Assembly (NCBI RefSeq): GCF_046498435.1 | Contig: NZ_JAWOAR010000246.1 | Coordinates: forward strand, 1 to 21,827 | Direction: 5' to 3' | Length of the DNA stretch: 21,827 nt | Source: Longimonas sp046498435 | GTDB taxonomy: Bacteria; Bacteroidota; Rhodothermia; Rhodothermales; Salinibacteraceae | Shown here: positions 7,265-14,725 of the stretch, piece after piece | Position numbering within the stretch: the stretch's first letter is position 1 | Layout: each line of letters opens with the position of its first letter | Translations under genes and position numbers: made by a program | Notes under the pieces: model-generated | The model's input: the letters and a program-made list of their open reading frames with translations, nothing else | What the model was told of the DNA's origin: nothing | Databases searched by the model: none

Positions 7265-10200
7265 CTAAAACGCGTACCGCAATCCAAATTGGAATTGGCG
7301 CGGCGGGCCGGCGTTGCGCTGCACAAACCGGCGCGAGCTTGACGGGCCGGTCTGGATCTGGTTGCTCTGCGTGGCATTGTTGGCAAAGCCACTCAGGTTT
7401 TCGGCGTTCAGCACGTTGAAGATGTCGGCGCGCGCAATGAGGCGGCCCTTGCCCACCGGCAGCGCATACTGCACGCTCAAGTCGAAGGTCGTGGACCACG
7501 GCAGACGATCGCTGTTGCGCGATTCGCCTGGATAGCGGTCGCTGTTGCCCAGGTACGCCTCCGAAAATGCGCGCCCATCGCCGTTCAGGTCGGTGGTGCC
7601 AAAGACCTCGGCGCTCGGTACGCGGTTGATGGGCTGCCCGCTCTGCAAGAGACTCGCCAGCGTAAGGCGCAATCGATCCGCCGGAAAGTACGACAGCACG
7701 CTGCTAATGACGTGCGTGCGGTCATTCACCGAGGGGCCCCACTCGTCCTCAAAGTCGTTCGCATCCTCGGCCCGAAAGTTGATGTCGTCGGTGTTGTTGC
7801 GCAGCCGCGAGAGCGTGTACGAGAGCCGGTATGCAAAATCGTCTTGGCCGCGCTCCTTCACCAGGTTCACGTTGGCGGCCCAGTAGCGCGCCTCGCCTGC
7901 GGTTTCGGTCATCACAATCTGGCGCGCTACGCCCTCCTTAAACTGCGGGTTGCCGTCGGCGTCGGTGCGGATATTGCCCGCCGCATCCCGCTCGAAAATA
8001 TCGGTCGGACGCGTCTGGTCGGCTTCAAATTGCGTGCGCACCAGGTCCGACGGGTCGCGGTTTGGGTCGGACTGTGCGGCTTTGACCTCCTCCGGGTCAA
8101 TCGAGAACGGGTCGGGCGCATTCAGGTCGCGGAGTCGAAACTGGTTCAGCGAGCGCGTGTGAATCAGATCCACGTAGAACAGCGTGTTCGCGTCCACCTC
8201 GCGCTGCACGCCCACCGAAAACTGATGCGTGAGCGGGTTGTCGTATCCATTTGGATTCAGGATGCGTAGCTCGTTGCTGAAGATGGAGGCGCGTTCGTCG
8301 GCCAGTTCGTCGGGCGTGGGTCCGTCCAGGAACGGCACGGCACCCGGGTTGGGCGCGTTGGCCGTCAGATTGCCACGGTTTGTGACGCGGTCGATGTTGG
8401 TGTCCTCGGGCAAGCGGCCCTGTTCGATCAGCGATTGGAGTTGGTTGCGGAAGCCGGGGGCGGTGGAGCTAAACTGAAGCGCATCGCTGTAGACGGAGTA
8501 CACGATCTTGTCGTAGAACATGCCGTATCCGCCCCGGAGTGCGGTGCGTGCGCCCAGCGAATAGTTCAGACTCAGACGCGGCGCAATGTTCGTGAAGTCG
8601 CCCGCGTCCGCGCCGCCCTTCGAGAGGCTGTCGTAATCCCAGCGCAGCCCGGCCGTCACATTCAGATCCGACAGCGGCGAAAACTGGTCTTCGAGGTAGG
8701 CGCCAATGAGCACCTGATCGGTGCCGAACGTGGCGGGACGCGTCTCCACGCCGTAGTTGAGCACCTCGACTGCACCGGGAAGCTCGCTTAGCGCTTCGGG
8801 TTGCAGGTCTTGCCCGGGCTGCTGATTGCGAAGGGCATCGACCTGGGCACCCGACAGCCGCACCGTGTAGTTGCCCTTCGGATTGCCGCCACCCGCGAGC
8901 GAGAAGTCGGCGCGTAGCACATCGACGCCTGCAAGCAGATCATGCCCTGATCCGCTGTAGCGCACCTTCTGCTGAAGCTGCACGGTGCGCTCGGTCTCGT
9001 CGAAGCGGAAGCCGGGGTGCCCCAAGATGCCCAGCGTGGTGCTGCCATCGGGCGCGAGCATGGTGACCTGCGGCGCATCCGGATTTTCGGGGCGGGCAAA
9101 GTCCCAATTGAATCCGCTATACTGCAGGTTGGATTCGTAGAGCCACCGGTCGCCTGTGTAGGTATTTGCAAGCGCCACGTGCCAGCCATCGCGGACCTGC
9201 GTATCGGCAGCCGAGGCAAAGCGCACCCCGCCCGTAAGCCCGCCGCCCTGCCGGTCGATGCGCACGCGCTGCCCGTTGGCCCGCAGCGTAGAGCGCCACC
9301 GCTCCGACCACCGATGGTCAATGCGCGCCGAGAGATACGACAGATGGTTCTGCCCATCGACCGTCTCGTTCACGTTGAGCGAGGGCACGTTCAGCAGGTT
9401 GTCCTTAAAATCGGTGGTGTGCTCGGCGTTGACGAAGAAGAACGTCTGGTTGCGCACAATGGGCCCGCCCACCGAGATGCCGCCCTGCTGGCGCGAGAAG
9501 CCGTTCTTGACGGCGTTGCCCGACAGGTCGCGCTGCGCAAAGGGGGAACTGGCATCCAATGGCGGACCCGGACGCGTCAGGTAGAAGGCTTCGCCCGTGT
9601 AGTCGTTGCTGCCGGATTTGGTGGTCACGTTGAAGATGCCGTTGCCGGTGCGCCCGAACTCGGCGGAGTAGGTGCTCGACAGCACCGTAATGTCTTTGAT
9701 CATGCCCGTGGGCAGCTCAAACTTGGGCCCGCCCAGGAAATTCTCGTTGTTGTCCATGCCATCAATCAGGTAGTTGGCGAACAGGCCGTTCGCCCCGTTG
9801 ATGCTCACAACAGGCGCCTCCGTGAAAAAACCGGTGGCAGGCGTTACGTTGGGCAGGCGCTTGAGCACCTGTGTAAAGTTGCGCCCCTCAACGGGCGTGT
9901 TCTCGATGGTTTCAGGGGCAAGCGACGACGACACCTCGGCATTGACGCGGTTCACGGATGCCACGTTGTTGCGATCTGATACAACGACCTCGTCGAGTTC
10001 ATACTCGGCCAGCGGCACCATCAGCAGGGTGATGCTGCGCGTGTGGTCGGCCCGCAGCCGGATGCCGGTGACGCCTGCTTCGTAGTAGGTGTCGGTTTCG
10101 GGCGCTCGCACGTCGTAGCGACCCGAGGTGGAAAGGCCCGCAAGCCGTGCGCGTCCGGCGTCGTTGGTGGTACGTTCGGAGGTGAATCCGGTATCATCGT

Positions 10201-10360
10201 TCGAGATGCGGACCGTAACGCCCGAGACGGGAGCCCCGGTGTCGGCATGCAGCGCGCGGATTTCGAGTCCGGTTTGCGCCAGGGCGGGAACGCTGCGTAT
10301 CCCCCCAAAACAACACAGGAAAATAAGGCAGCAGGTGGTAGCAAGGGTACGGTTGGGCAT
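7265..10360 (-). CDS. Oar-like TonB-dependent outer-membrane receptor with N-terminal carboxypeptidase-regulatory domain
   Basis: The protein has 1031 residues from ATG 10360. An upstream in-frame ATG at 10402 adds 14 residues ahead of the signal peptide and is less likely. The signal peptide runs to about residue 28 (CLIFLCCFGG, cleavage after PALA). Residues 30-115 are a CarboxypepD_reg-like β-sandwich (GAPVSGVTVRISNDDTG). A plug domain follows at about 125-240 with VEGRNFTQVLKRLPNVTPA, then NGLFANYLIDGMDNNENF and STYSAEFGRTGNGIFNVTTK. The rest is a β-barrel ending RQFQFGLRYAF with the terminal Phe expected for BAM insertion. The family imports or binds large substrates by TonB energy; no SusD partner is adjacent and the substrate cannot be read. 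The DUF2064 gene lies 106 bases upstream on the same strand, so the two may be co-transcribed. Confidence 0.9.
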   Translation of the reverse strand: MPNRTLATTCCLIFLCCFGGIRSVPALAQTGLEIRALHADTGAPVSGVTVRISNDDTGFTSERTTNDAGRARLAGLSTSGRYDVRAPETDTYYEAGVTGIRLRADHTRSITLLMVPLAEYELDEVVVSDRNNVASVNRVNAEVSSSLAPETIENTPVEGRNFTQVLKRLPNVTPATGFFTEAPVVSINGANGLFANYLIDGMDNNENFLGGPKFELPTGMIKDITVLSSTYSAEFGRTGNGIFNVTTKSGSNDYTGEAFYLTRPGPPLDASSPFAQRDLSGNAVKNGFSRQQGGISVGGPIVRNQTFFFVNAEHTTDFKDNLLNVPSLNVNETVDGQNHLSYLSARIDHRWSERWRSTLRANGQRVRIDRQGGGLTGGVRFASAADTQVRDGWHVALANTYTGDRWLYESNLQYSGFNWDFARPENPDAPQVTMLAPDGSTTLGILGHPGFRFDETERTVQLQQKVRYSGSGHDLLAGVDVLRADFSLAGGGNPKGNYTVRLSGAQVDALRNQQPGQDLQPEALSELPGAVEVLNYGVETRPATFGTDQVLIGAYLEDQFSPLSDLNVTAGLRWDYDSLSKGGADAGDFTNIAPRLSLNYSLGARTALRGGYGMFYDKIVYSVYSDALQFSSTAPGFRNQLQSLIEQGRLPEDTNIDRVTNRGNLTANAPNPGAVPFLDGPTPDELADERASIFSNELRILNPNGYDNPLTHQFSVGVQREVDANTLFYVDLIHTRSLNQFRLRDLNAPDPFSIDPEEVKAAQSDPNRDPSDLVRTQFEADQTRPTDIFERDAAGNIRTDADGNPQFKEGVARQIVMTETAGEARYWAANVNLVKERGQDDFAYRLSYTLSRLRNNTDDINFRAEDANDFEDEWGPSVNDRTHVISSVLSYFPADRLRLTLASLLQSGQPINRVPSAEVFGTTDLNGDGRAFSEAYLGNSDRYPGESRNSDRLPWSTTFDLSVQYALPVGKGRLIARADIFNVLNAENLSGFANNATQSNQIQTGPSSSRRFVQRNAGPPRQFQFGLRYAF

Positions 10361-10466
10361 GGGGATACGAAGGAGGGTGCAAGATACAAAACGGAGCGGC
10401 ATCGGAGATGGCCCCTGCCACGACGGGCGTCAGGTACCCGGCGGTGAGGGGGCGGTGCACTGTGCA

Positions 10467-11171
10467 TTACGCATGCGCAGCGCGTGTCACGGGCGGTCCG
10501 CGTGAGGGCGTGGTGACGCGGAGATCCGTTTGTATCGAGCGAGACAGAGAGGAGGGGCACGGAGCGGTCCACCCCAGCACGAAGCGCAGCCGGTGGGCAA
10601 GTGGACGAGCAGCGGTGGTGGGTTGAAGCAGCGCCACAAGATCGCGCACGGTGTTCACGTCGCACCGGAGCGTGAGGCAGGCGGCGGGGCCGTGGGCATC
10701 GCGTAGGTAATCACGCAGCGTTGCCCCGAGCTGCGGCGACTTCCACGGCAGATCGGCAAATGCTTGCGCGTTGAAGTGCGATCGGTGCAGCCCAATCAGG
10801 TAGGTGCCGCCGCCGGGTGTGGGTCCGATGACCGGCTGCCCGGTGCCGAGACGTGTACTTACGGCGTTCCAGTTGACCTCGTGCAGGGTGGGGCAGTCGC
10901 CGCCTACGGCAATGACGCGGTCGTATCCGGCGGCAAAGGCATCGGCAAAAGCGTTCGCCAGGCGTGCGCCAAAGGTATTGCCGCGCTGCTTGGACCCGTC
11001 GACCTCGATGACCGGATAGCCGCTCTGGCGCACGGTCTGCACGGTGTGCGTGTGCAGCGTGCGGGCAACCTGCGTGCTTGTGGCATAGTCGCCCGGCACA
11101 AATTGCTTGTTCGACCACTCCCGTGCGGGGCGGTGGCTAAACAGCAGAATGGCGGTTGAGGACGAAGACAC
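10467..11171 (-). CDS. DUF2064 / TIGR04282-type glycosyltransferase-like protein
   Basis: The protein has 234 residues and a GTG start at 11171; no ATG is available in frame before ILLFSHRPA. The family has a nucleotidyl/glycosyltransferase-A fold. Marks present are the early ILLF strand, QRGNTFGARLANAFADAF (62-79), VIAVGGDCPTL (87-96) with the expected Asp92, and GPTPGGGTYLIGL (116-128). In the family the last motif usually reads with DGGY, so the acidic residue is Gly here. The C-terminal 40 residues are basic and low in complexity and could be partly non-essential. The role of the family (sometimes called rSAM/selenodomain-associated transferase 1) is not settled. No radical SAM or selenoprotein gene is in the window. 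Confidence 0.78.
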   Translation of the reverse strand: MSSSSTAILLFSHRPAREWSNKQFVPGDYATSTQVARTLHTHTVQTVRQSGYPVIEVDGSKQRGNTFGARLANAFADAFAAGYDRVIAVGGDCPTLHEVNWNAVSTRLGTGQPVIGPTPGGGTYLIGLHRSHFNAQAFADLPWKSPQLGATLRDYLRDAHGPAACLTLRCDVNTVRDLVALLQPTTAARPLAHRLRFVLGWTAPCPSSLSRSIQTDLRVTTPSRGPPVTRAAHA

Positions 11172-11301
11172 AGGCGGGGCGGTGGGTGGACAGAACGAGG
11201 GCAGCCAACAGCATACAAAGGCACACGCGTTCTGTACACTGCGCAGCGATATCGTTACAGGCGCATACAGTTACAGCTCCCACACGCCCCCCCACACGCC
11301 A

Positions 11302-11339
11302 AAAAGCCGACGCGTCCGCAGCGGGACGCATCGGCTTTT
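11302..11339. terminator. Bidirectional Rho-independent terminator
   Basis: A-rich left arm 11302-11317 (AAAAGCCGACGCGTCC) and right arm 11324-11339 (GGACGCATCGGCTTTT) pair at 15 of 16 positions around a 6-base loop. Read on the minus strand it is a GC stem followed by a T-run, 53 bases past the stop of the 68-residue Cys protein, which it should terminate. Its shape also works on the plus strand. The 220 bases between this gene and the DUF2064 start hold nothing else recognisable. Confidence 0.85.
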
Positions 11340-11391
11340 GCAGGGGCGTTGCGTAGCAAGAGATGCCAGTCACGACGCTATGGCGGTGCGG

Positions 11392-11598
11392 TTAGGCTAC
11401 GGCTTCGCGTTTGGCTTCGGGGATGGGCGCAAGCTCAAACCGTACGCTTTGGTCGCCAGGATACGGCTTATGATGATCGTGTTGATTGGTCCAGATCTCT
11501 TCGGGGATGCCCTCGGAGAAGGCTTCGCACGTTTTGTTGTCGGCGGTGCGATTCAGGTGTGCGCAGGCGGTGCATTGGGACTGAATTTCGTTTGTCAT
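11392..11598 (-). CDS. Small CxxC protein of unknown function
   Basis: The protein has 68 residues. The frame opens further upstream, but ATG 11598 has the best Shine-Dalgarno in the window (GAGGTGA, 5 bases ahead), and the sequence upstream is not protein-like. Three cysteines (C9, C12, C24) and a His cluster (H40, H42, H43) suggest metal binding. The pattern C-x2-C-x11-C-E-A-F, then EGIPEEIW, then HHKPYPGD, then VRFEL matches a small bacterial family of unknown function that I recognise by pattern only. It is divergent from the 101-residue gene at 11856. Three palindromes lie in the shared upstream region and a strong terminator follows, so this is a free-standing, probably regulated unit. 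Confidence 0.78.
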   Translation of the reverse strand: MTNEIQSQCTACAHLNRTADNKTCEAFSEGIPEEIWTNQHDHHKPYPGDQSVRFELAPIPEAKREAVA

Positions 11599-11603
11599 AA
11601 AAC

Positions 11604-11610
11604 TCACCTC
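11604..11610 (-). promoter_or_regulatory. Shine-Dalgarno site deciding the start of the 68-residue gene
   Basis: On the minus strand GAGGTGA lies five bases before ATG 11598. Most genes in this window have no such site, so this one stands out and rejects the longer frame that begins at 11694. Confidence 0.75.
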
Positions 11611-11639
11611 GTGGCAAAGCAAATAGATGAAAGCGCTCT

Positions 11640-11653
11640 GTTCTGTAAAGAAC
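11640..11653. promoter_or_regulatory. 14-bp palindrome, GTTCT-N4-AGAAC
   Basis: The arms GTTCT (11640-11644) and AGAAC (11649-11653) are perfect complements around GTAA. The site is 41 bases upstream of ATG 11598, where an operator or promoter element would sit. The sequence GTTC-N6-GAAC superficially resembles some LexA-type boxes, but no such claim can be made from one site. Confidence 0.35.
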
Positions 11654-11699
11654 TGCGGTAGAAACAGCATCCCGGCGCGGGAGATCCGCGACAAACGCG

Positions 11700-11718
11700 A
11701 TTTAGAGGCGGTCTAAAT
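11700..11718. promoter_or_regulatory. Operator-like palindrome 1, ATTTAGA-N5-TCTAAAT
   Basis: The 7-base arms are perfect complements around GGCGG. The centre at 11709 is 110 bases from the centre of a matching palindrome at 11819. Both have TTAGA-N5-TCTAA. A pair of identical half-sites in a divergent promoter region is typical of a dimeric repressor such as a TetR-type protein; the regulator is not in this window. Confidence 0.55.
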
Positions 11719-11811
11719 CATCTACAGCTCCCCAGACCACGCAGCGGGAAGGCTGCAATTTACGTCGAACTTCACGCCGGTACGTTGGCGATTTGACCCT
11801 CTATCGTTAAA

Positions 11812-11826
11812 TTAGACGTCGTCTAA
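11812..11826. promoter_or_regulatory. Operator-like palindrome 2, TTAGACG-N-CGTCTAA
   Basis: The 7-base arms are perfect complements around a single T, and the outer TTAGA/TCTAA half-sites match palindrome 1 with the same 5-base spacing. The site ends 29 bases before ATG 11856, which places it over the likely promoter of that gene. Confidence 0.6.
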
Positions 11827-11855
11827 ATAAGCCAGTAATCCTTGTTTTTGCGCCT

Positions 11856-12161
11856 ATGTCAACATTAGACGCCTTCGTAAAAGCCGCTCCCGAAGGATTC
11901 CAGCCTTGCTCGCAGCCCGGCACTGCCTCGTACAAGTACTTTGTTGAGGGCAAAGGCTGTGTGCTTGGCGTCTTGTTCGAGACGTCTACGCACATCTGTT
12001 TTGAATGGCTCATGGAAGACGGCACACCGGTAGCCTACCCTGCATCGATCCGCTACAAAGCCTGGCCGCGCCACGAGTTTAGGAGTTGGCTGGCTATGGG
12101 CGTGTGGGAGGTAACGAGCCACGGTCCGTGCGAGCAGGACCCGGAGCGCCCCTATGCATGA
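11856..12161 (+). CDS. Small hypothetical protein, divergent partner of the CxxC protein
   Basis: The protein has 101 residues from ATG 11856 to TGA 12161. No family was recognised. It is soluble with no signal peptide or membrane segment. It has aromatic-rich patches (SYKYFVEGKGC, ICFEWLMEDG, RSWLAMGVWEV) and four cysteines (18, 35, 48, 92). The alternation of hydrophobic strands with turns suggests a small β-rich fold. ATG 11856 is chosen because it directly follows the operator-like palindrome. There is no clear Shine-Dalgarno. The antisense frame at 11865-12239 is the shadow. Real coding is likely from the reading pattern and placement, but this is unproven. Confidence 0.6.
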   Translation: MSTLDAFVKAAPEGFQPCSQPGTASYKYFVEGKGCVLGVLFETSTHICFEWLMEDGTPVAYPASIRYKAWPRHEFRSWLAMGVWEVTSHGPCEQDPERPYA

Positions 12162-12308
12162 GCCTGAATGCGCCCCCGATCTCTCACTTCTTCCCCCTCC
12201 AGAAAGCATCTCTGCCAGCGCACCGCCCCTATCCCTCATCGGGATGCGCAGTCCCTACTGTCGTGTCAACGGTCAATGTGTGGGTTACAACATGCCCCGT
12301 TTACATGC

Positions 12309-12499
12309 TGTCATCTTGAGCGGAGCGGCTCCGCCAAGGAGACGCGGAGTCCTGACACGAGCGAAGCGACTGATGAACGCAGTGAATAAAGATCTCCCCC
12401 AAGGTTGGCAGGGCCGTTCAATCGCCTAGAGCCCCGCTGAGCGTCGAGGAGATGGTTCGGCGTGCTCCGGGCTGGGCCCGTCGCGTGCTCACCATGACA
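12309..12499. repeat. Dispersed inverted-repeat element, copy 2
   Basis: The left end TGTCATCTTGAGCGGAGCGG (from 12309) matches copy 1. The right end at 12487-12499 is the reverse complement of TGTCATGGTGAGC. An internal GATCTCCCCCA (near 12391) matches ATCTCCCCCA inside copy 1. The last part, GAGATGGTTC near 12450 and CACCATGACAGGCTTCGTGGGA at the right end, recurs around 13350-13393, the end segment in the opposite orientation. The element is 191 bases long and non-coding. Confidence 0.6.
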
Positions 12500-12597
12500 G
12501 GCTTCGTGGGAGAATGATTTCAGGGTAACCATCAAAATGAAGGTTGACACGGCACTTACATAGCCACAAAGAGGAGTTAGCCGCCTCTCATCCCTCC

Positions 12598-12626
12598 TTG
12601 ATTTATTCATCTCATCGCGCTATCCT
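12598..12626 (+). promoter_or_regulatory. Possible sigma-70-type promoter for the lipoprotein gene
   Basis: TTGATT (12598-12603) and TATCCT (12621-12626) are separated by 17 bases, and the -10-like box lies 39 bases before ATG 12666. Each box matches its consensus at four of six positions, so this is only a candidate. Confidence 0.35.
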
Positions 12627-12665
12627 ACACCAGTTCATTCTTTTCATACCATCCTCTAACGTGCT

Positions 12666-13295
12666 ATGAATATCTTGCGCTACACATGCTCACATCGATA
12701 CCTGACACGCACGCTTCATATCGGTGTGTTTCTGTTGCTAACGGGACTGCTGTTCGCCGGTACCGGCTGCTCCTCGACAGAGAGCATCACCACCGAGTAT
12801 AATGCCGAAGAGGACCGCACTCACTTTGAGACGGACCCGATCCGCATCACGCGTGGCGGAAGCGGGCTGGGATCGTCGGGAGAGCAGATTATTTATGTGA
12901 AGAGCACCGCCAACTGCGACGGCGAAGCCTGCACGCCCGACCAGGTACGCATTCTGCTTTCCAGCGGCACCCGCAATGTAAGCTGGCTCGAATACGATGA
13001 CGTGACCATCAATGCCGACAACTGGAGCCGCACCTGGGGCAACGTATCAACACGCGAAGATCCTGAACTGATTGGGATTGGCGAATTCATGCGACTCACG
13101 CTTCCCCTCGATGAGTTTCGCACACTGCTGCAAAGCCGAGGGATGTCGATCGAAATTGGCGGGATGAGCATCGATCTGTCGTTCGACCAGATGCAACGCT
13201 TCCGCGATATGATGATCGCCATGGATCCTGAGCGGTACGATCAGCCAGACGATGTCTTGAACGACGATGCCGCAGAAGAGGATGACTTTGTGTAG
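12666..13295 (+). CDS. Predicted lipoprotein of unknown function
   Basis: The protein has 209 residues. After a basic stretch, the hydrophobic helix GVFLLLTGLLFAGTG ends in a lipobox with Cys35 (AGTGC, then SSTES), so the protein should be lipidated and exported. The mature part is about 175 residues and acidic, with strands such as QIIYVKSTANCDGEACTPDQVRI and VSWLEYDDVTI, then TLPLDEFRTLLQSRG and IEIGGMSIDLSFDQMQRF. It ends with a DDAAEEDD-type tail. Two further cysteines (CDGEAC) could form a disulfide. The pattern of short edge strands suggests a β-sandwich. No family was recognised. It is monocistronic between repeat-bearing spacers. Confidence 0.82.
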   Translation: MNILRYTCSHRYLTRTLHIGVFLLLTGLLFAGTGCSSTESITTEYNAEEDRTHFETDPIRITRGGSGLGSSGEQIIYVKSTANCDGEACTPDQVRILLSSGTRNVSWLEYDDVTINADNWSRTWGNVSTREDPELIGIGEFMRLTLPLDEFRTLLQSRGMSIEIGGMSIDLSFDQMQRFRDMMIAMDPERYDQPDDVLNDDAAEEDDFV

Positions 13296-13380
13296 ACCGA
13301 TGCAGGGCGTCTCACAGATGCTCTGCTACTGAACCGCTAAACGCAAAAGAGATGGTTCAACGCCCAACTCCCACGAAGCC

Positions 13381-13446
13381 TGTCATGGTGAGCGCAGTCC
13401 CGCCCCCTGTGGCTCCGACCGCTGTCGGTATCCGCTCAAGATGACA
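13381..13446. repeat. Dispersed inverted-repeat element, copy 3 (short)
   Basis: The left end is TGTCATGGTGAGCGCAG. The right end (13432-13446) is the reverse complement of TGTCATCTTGAGCGG. The element is 66 bases, much shorter than copies 1 and 2, with a small internal palindrome CCGACCGCTGTCGG. The stretch CCCACGAAGCCTGTCATGGT spanning its left edge is the inverse of the right end of copy 2. Confidence 0.6.
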
Positions 13447-13484
13447 GCGTGCGGGAGGAGTACATTTCTACCCCAACACGCATG

Positions 13485-13529
13485 GTCATCCCGGCCAATG
13501 CGACAGCCATCGGGATTGGCCGGGATGAC
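13485..13529. repeat. 15-bp perfect inverted repeat
   Basis: GTCATCCCGGCCAAT (13485-13499) and ATTGGCCGGGATGAC (13515-13529) are exact reverse complements around a 15-base loop. It begins with the same GTCAT as the other repeats here but continues differently, so it is a separate repeat type. It would form a very stable hairpin on either strand and has no T-run. Confidence 0.7.
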
Positions 13530-13747
13530 TGTAAAGTGAGAGACCATACTTCACCCCATAAACCATCTGTGACACAGCACTACATGCATGCCGTTCGCTT
13601 CTAAAATTAGGGCCCCCAATGTACTGTTGAATGCACGAACAAGCCTGCCTTTGTGCTATCCCACCGGCCACGCGTACGGAACCGTATGGGCCCCTGTGTG
13701 GTGGGCAGTGAAAACTCCTTTTCCTTCATTTATCTGTCCGCAATACG

Positions 13748-14716
13748 GTGCATCAGACGCGTTCCATTTGTATCCTTTTTGTCGGGATTGTCTGGGTGTT
13801 TGGGGGCGTATTTCCCCTCGCTGCTTCCCCCTCGATTGTACAGACCACTGACTCGGACCCCCCCTTCACGGTCCGCTTCGGCGATTATACCATCAGCGCC
13901 TCCATCATGGCCGTGACTGTTATGCCCGGCGAGACGGTACCCGTTTCGGTTGAAGGAGACGAGGCCTCTTCCTCCTACCGAATTGAGGCGCCTGCCGACA
14001 CCACCACATGGAGCCCCGACGCTGCGCCATGGTCGTTCACTGCGCCCGAAACCCCGGGGCTGCATCCCCTTGTTGTGCAAAACGAAGACGATGCCTCCAT
14101 TCAGCTTCAAGTGTTTGTGCTGGAGCCGTGGGACCACGACGGTACGCACCTCGATGGATACCGCATCGGGCGCTACGAATCGGAGCCGCGCCGTGGACTG
14201 GAGACGTATGAGCGGCCTGAGGGCTTCATTCGGGTCACCGAAGAAACACGCACAGCACAGGTGGCCCCCAACTTCCGCCTGGAGCAGTTTCTGTGCAAAC
14301 AGACCGATGCCCTTCCGCAGTTTGTACTGCTTCACACCCACCTGTTGCAGCTTCTGGAGGATGTGCTCGCCACCGTACGCGAGCAGGGCCACGACATCCC
14401 GACGCTGTACATCATGAGCGGATTTCGCACCCCGCATTACAACCGCTCCATTGGCAACACCAGCACCTACAGCCGCCACCTATATGGCGATGCAGCCGAT
14501 ATTTTTGTGGATGCCACTGGCAATGGTCGCATGGACGACCTGACCGACACCGGACGCGTCACCGAGGCCGATGCCGAACTCCTGGCTGATATCGTGGACA
14601 CGGTAAAAGCCGACAACGGGGAGGCATACGTGGGTGGCCTCGGCGTATACGGCCCGGCTCCGCACCGGGGCCCATTTGTGCATGTGGATCTGCGGGGCCA
14701 CCGCGTTCGCTGGTAA
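13748..14716 (+). CDS. Exported peptidase M15-family protein (D,D-/L,D-carboxypeptidase-like)
   Basis: The protein has 322 residues and a GTG start at 13748; an in-frame stop at 13709-13711 and lack of ATG leave no better choice. A signal peptide (ICILFVGIVWVFGGVFPLAAS) comes first. Residues 40-125 read as a β-sandwich domain (PGETVPVSVEG, PGLHPLVVQNEDDASIQLQV). The C-terminal half is an M15-type zinc peptidase: YIMSGFRTPHYN, then SRHLYGDAAD, which fits S-x-H-x2-G-x-A-x-D with ligands H244 and D251, and FVHVDLRG with H312. Such enzymes trim peptidoglycan stem peptides. Between the ligands sits DATGNGRMDD and DTGRVTEAD, like a pair of calcium loops. It ends 9 bases from the convergent hotdog gene. 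Confidence 0.87.
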   Translation: MHQTRSICILFVGIVWVFGGVFPLAASPSIVQTTDSDPPFTVRFGDYTISASIMAVTVMPGETVPVSVEGDEASSSYRIEAPADTTTWSPDAAPWSFTAPETPGLHPLVVQNEDDASIQLQVFVLEPWDHDGTHLDGYRIGRYESEPRRGLETYERPEGFIRVTEETRTAQVAPNFRLEQFLCKQTDALPQFVLLHTHLLQLLEDVLATVREQGHDIPTLYIMSGFRTPHYNRSIGNTSTYSRHLYGDAADIFVDATGNGRMDDLTDTGRVTEADAELLADIVDTVKADNGEAYVGGLGVYGPAPHRGPFVHVDLRGHRVRW

Positions 14717-14725
14717 AGCGGCTTC

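Larger units (their letters stand above)
12162..12665. other. Gene-free stretch with repeat copy 2 and a promoter
   Basis: It holds the inverted-repeat element at 12309-12499 and a promoter-like pair at 12598-12626 for the lipoprotein gene. A 91-codon frame (12154-12429) starts inside the end of the previous gene and runs into the repeat. It has no protein-like features and is not called. Confidence 0.55.
13296..13747. other. Gene-free stretch with repeat copy 3 and a perfect inverted repeat
   Basis: It holds a weak stem GCAGGGC/GCTCTGC (13302-13326) just past the lipoprotein stop, with no T-run. It also holds the short TGTCAT element (13381-13446) and a 15-bp perfect inverted repeat (13485-13529). 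The rest, up to the M15 gene, shows no credible frame or boxes. Confidence 0.55.

Noticed and set aside
9017..9979. Long plus-strand frame (320 codons) inside the TonB receptor region.
   Set aside because: It is antisense to a strongly supported receptor; long antisense frames are common in GC-rich genes.
10456..10466. Palindrome TGCAC-T-GTGCA near the DUF2064 stop as an operator for the receptor.
   Set aside because: It is short, abuts the coding end, and has no boxes around it to support a promoter there.
12154..12429. A 91-codon frame starting at an ATG overlapping the stop of the 101-residue gene.
   Set aside because: It runs through the repeat element, has no protein-like pattern, and its second half is repeat-derived.
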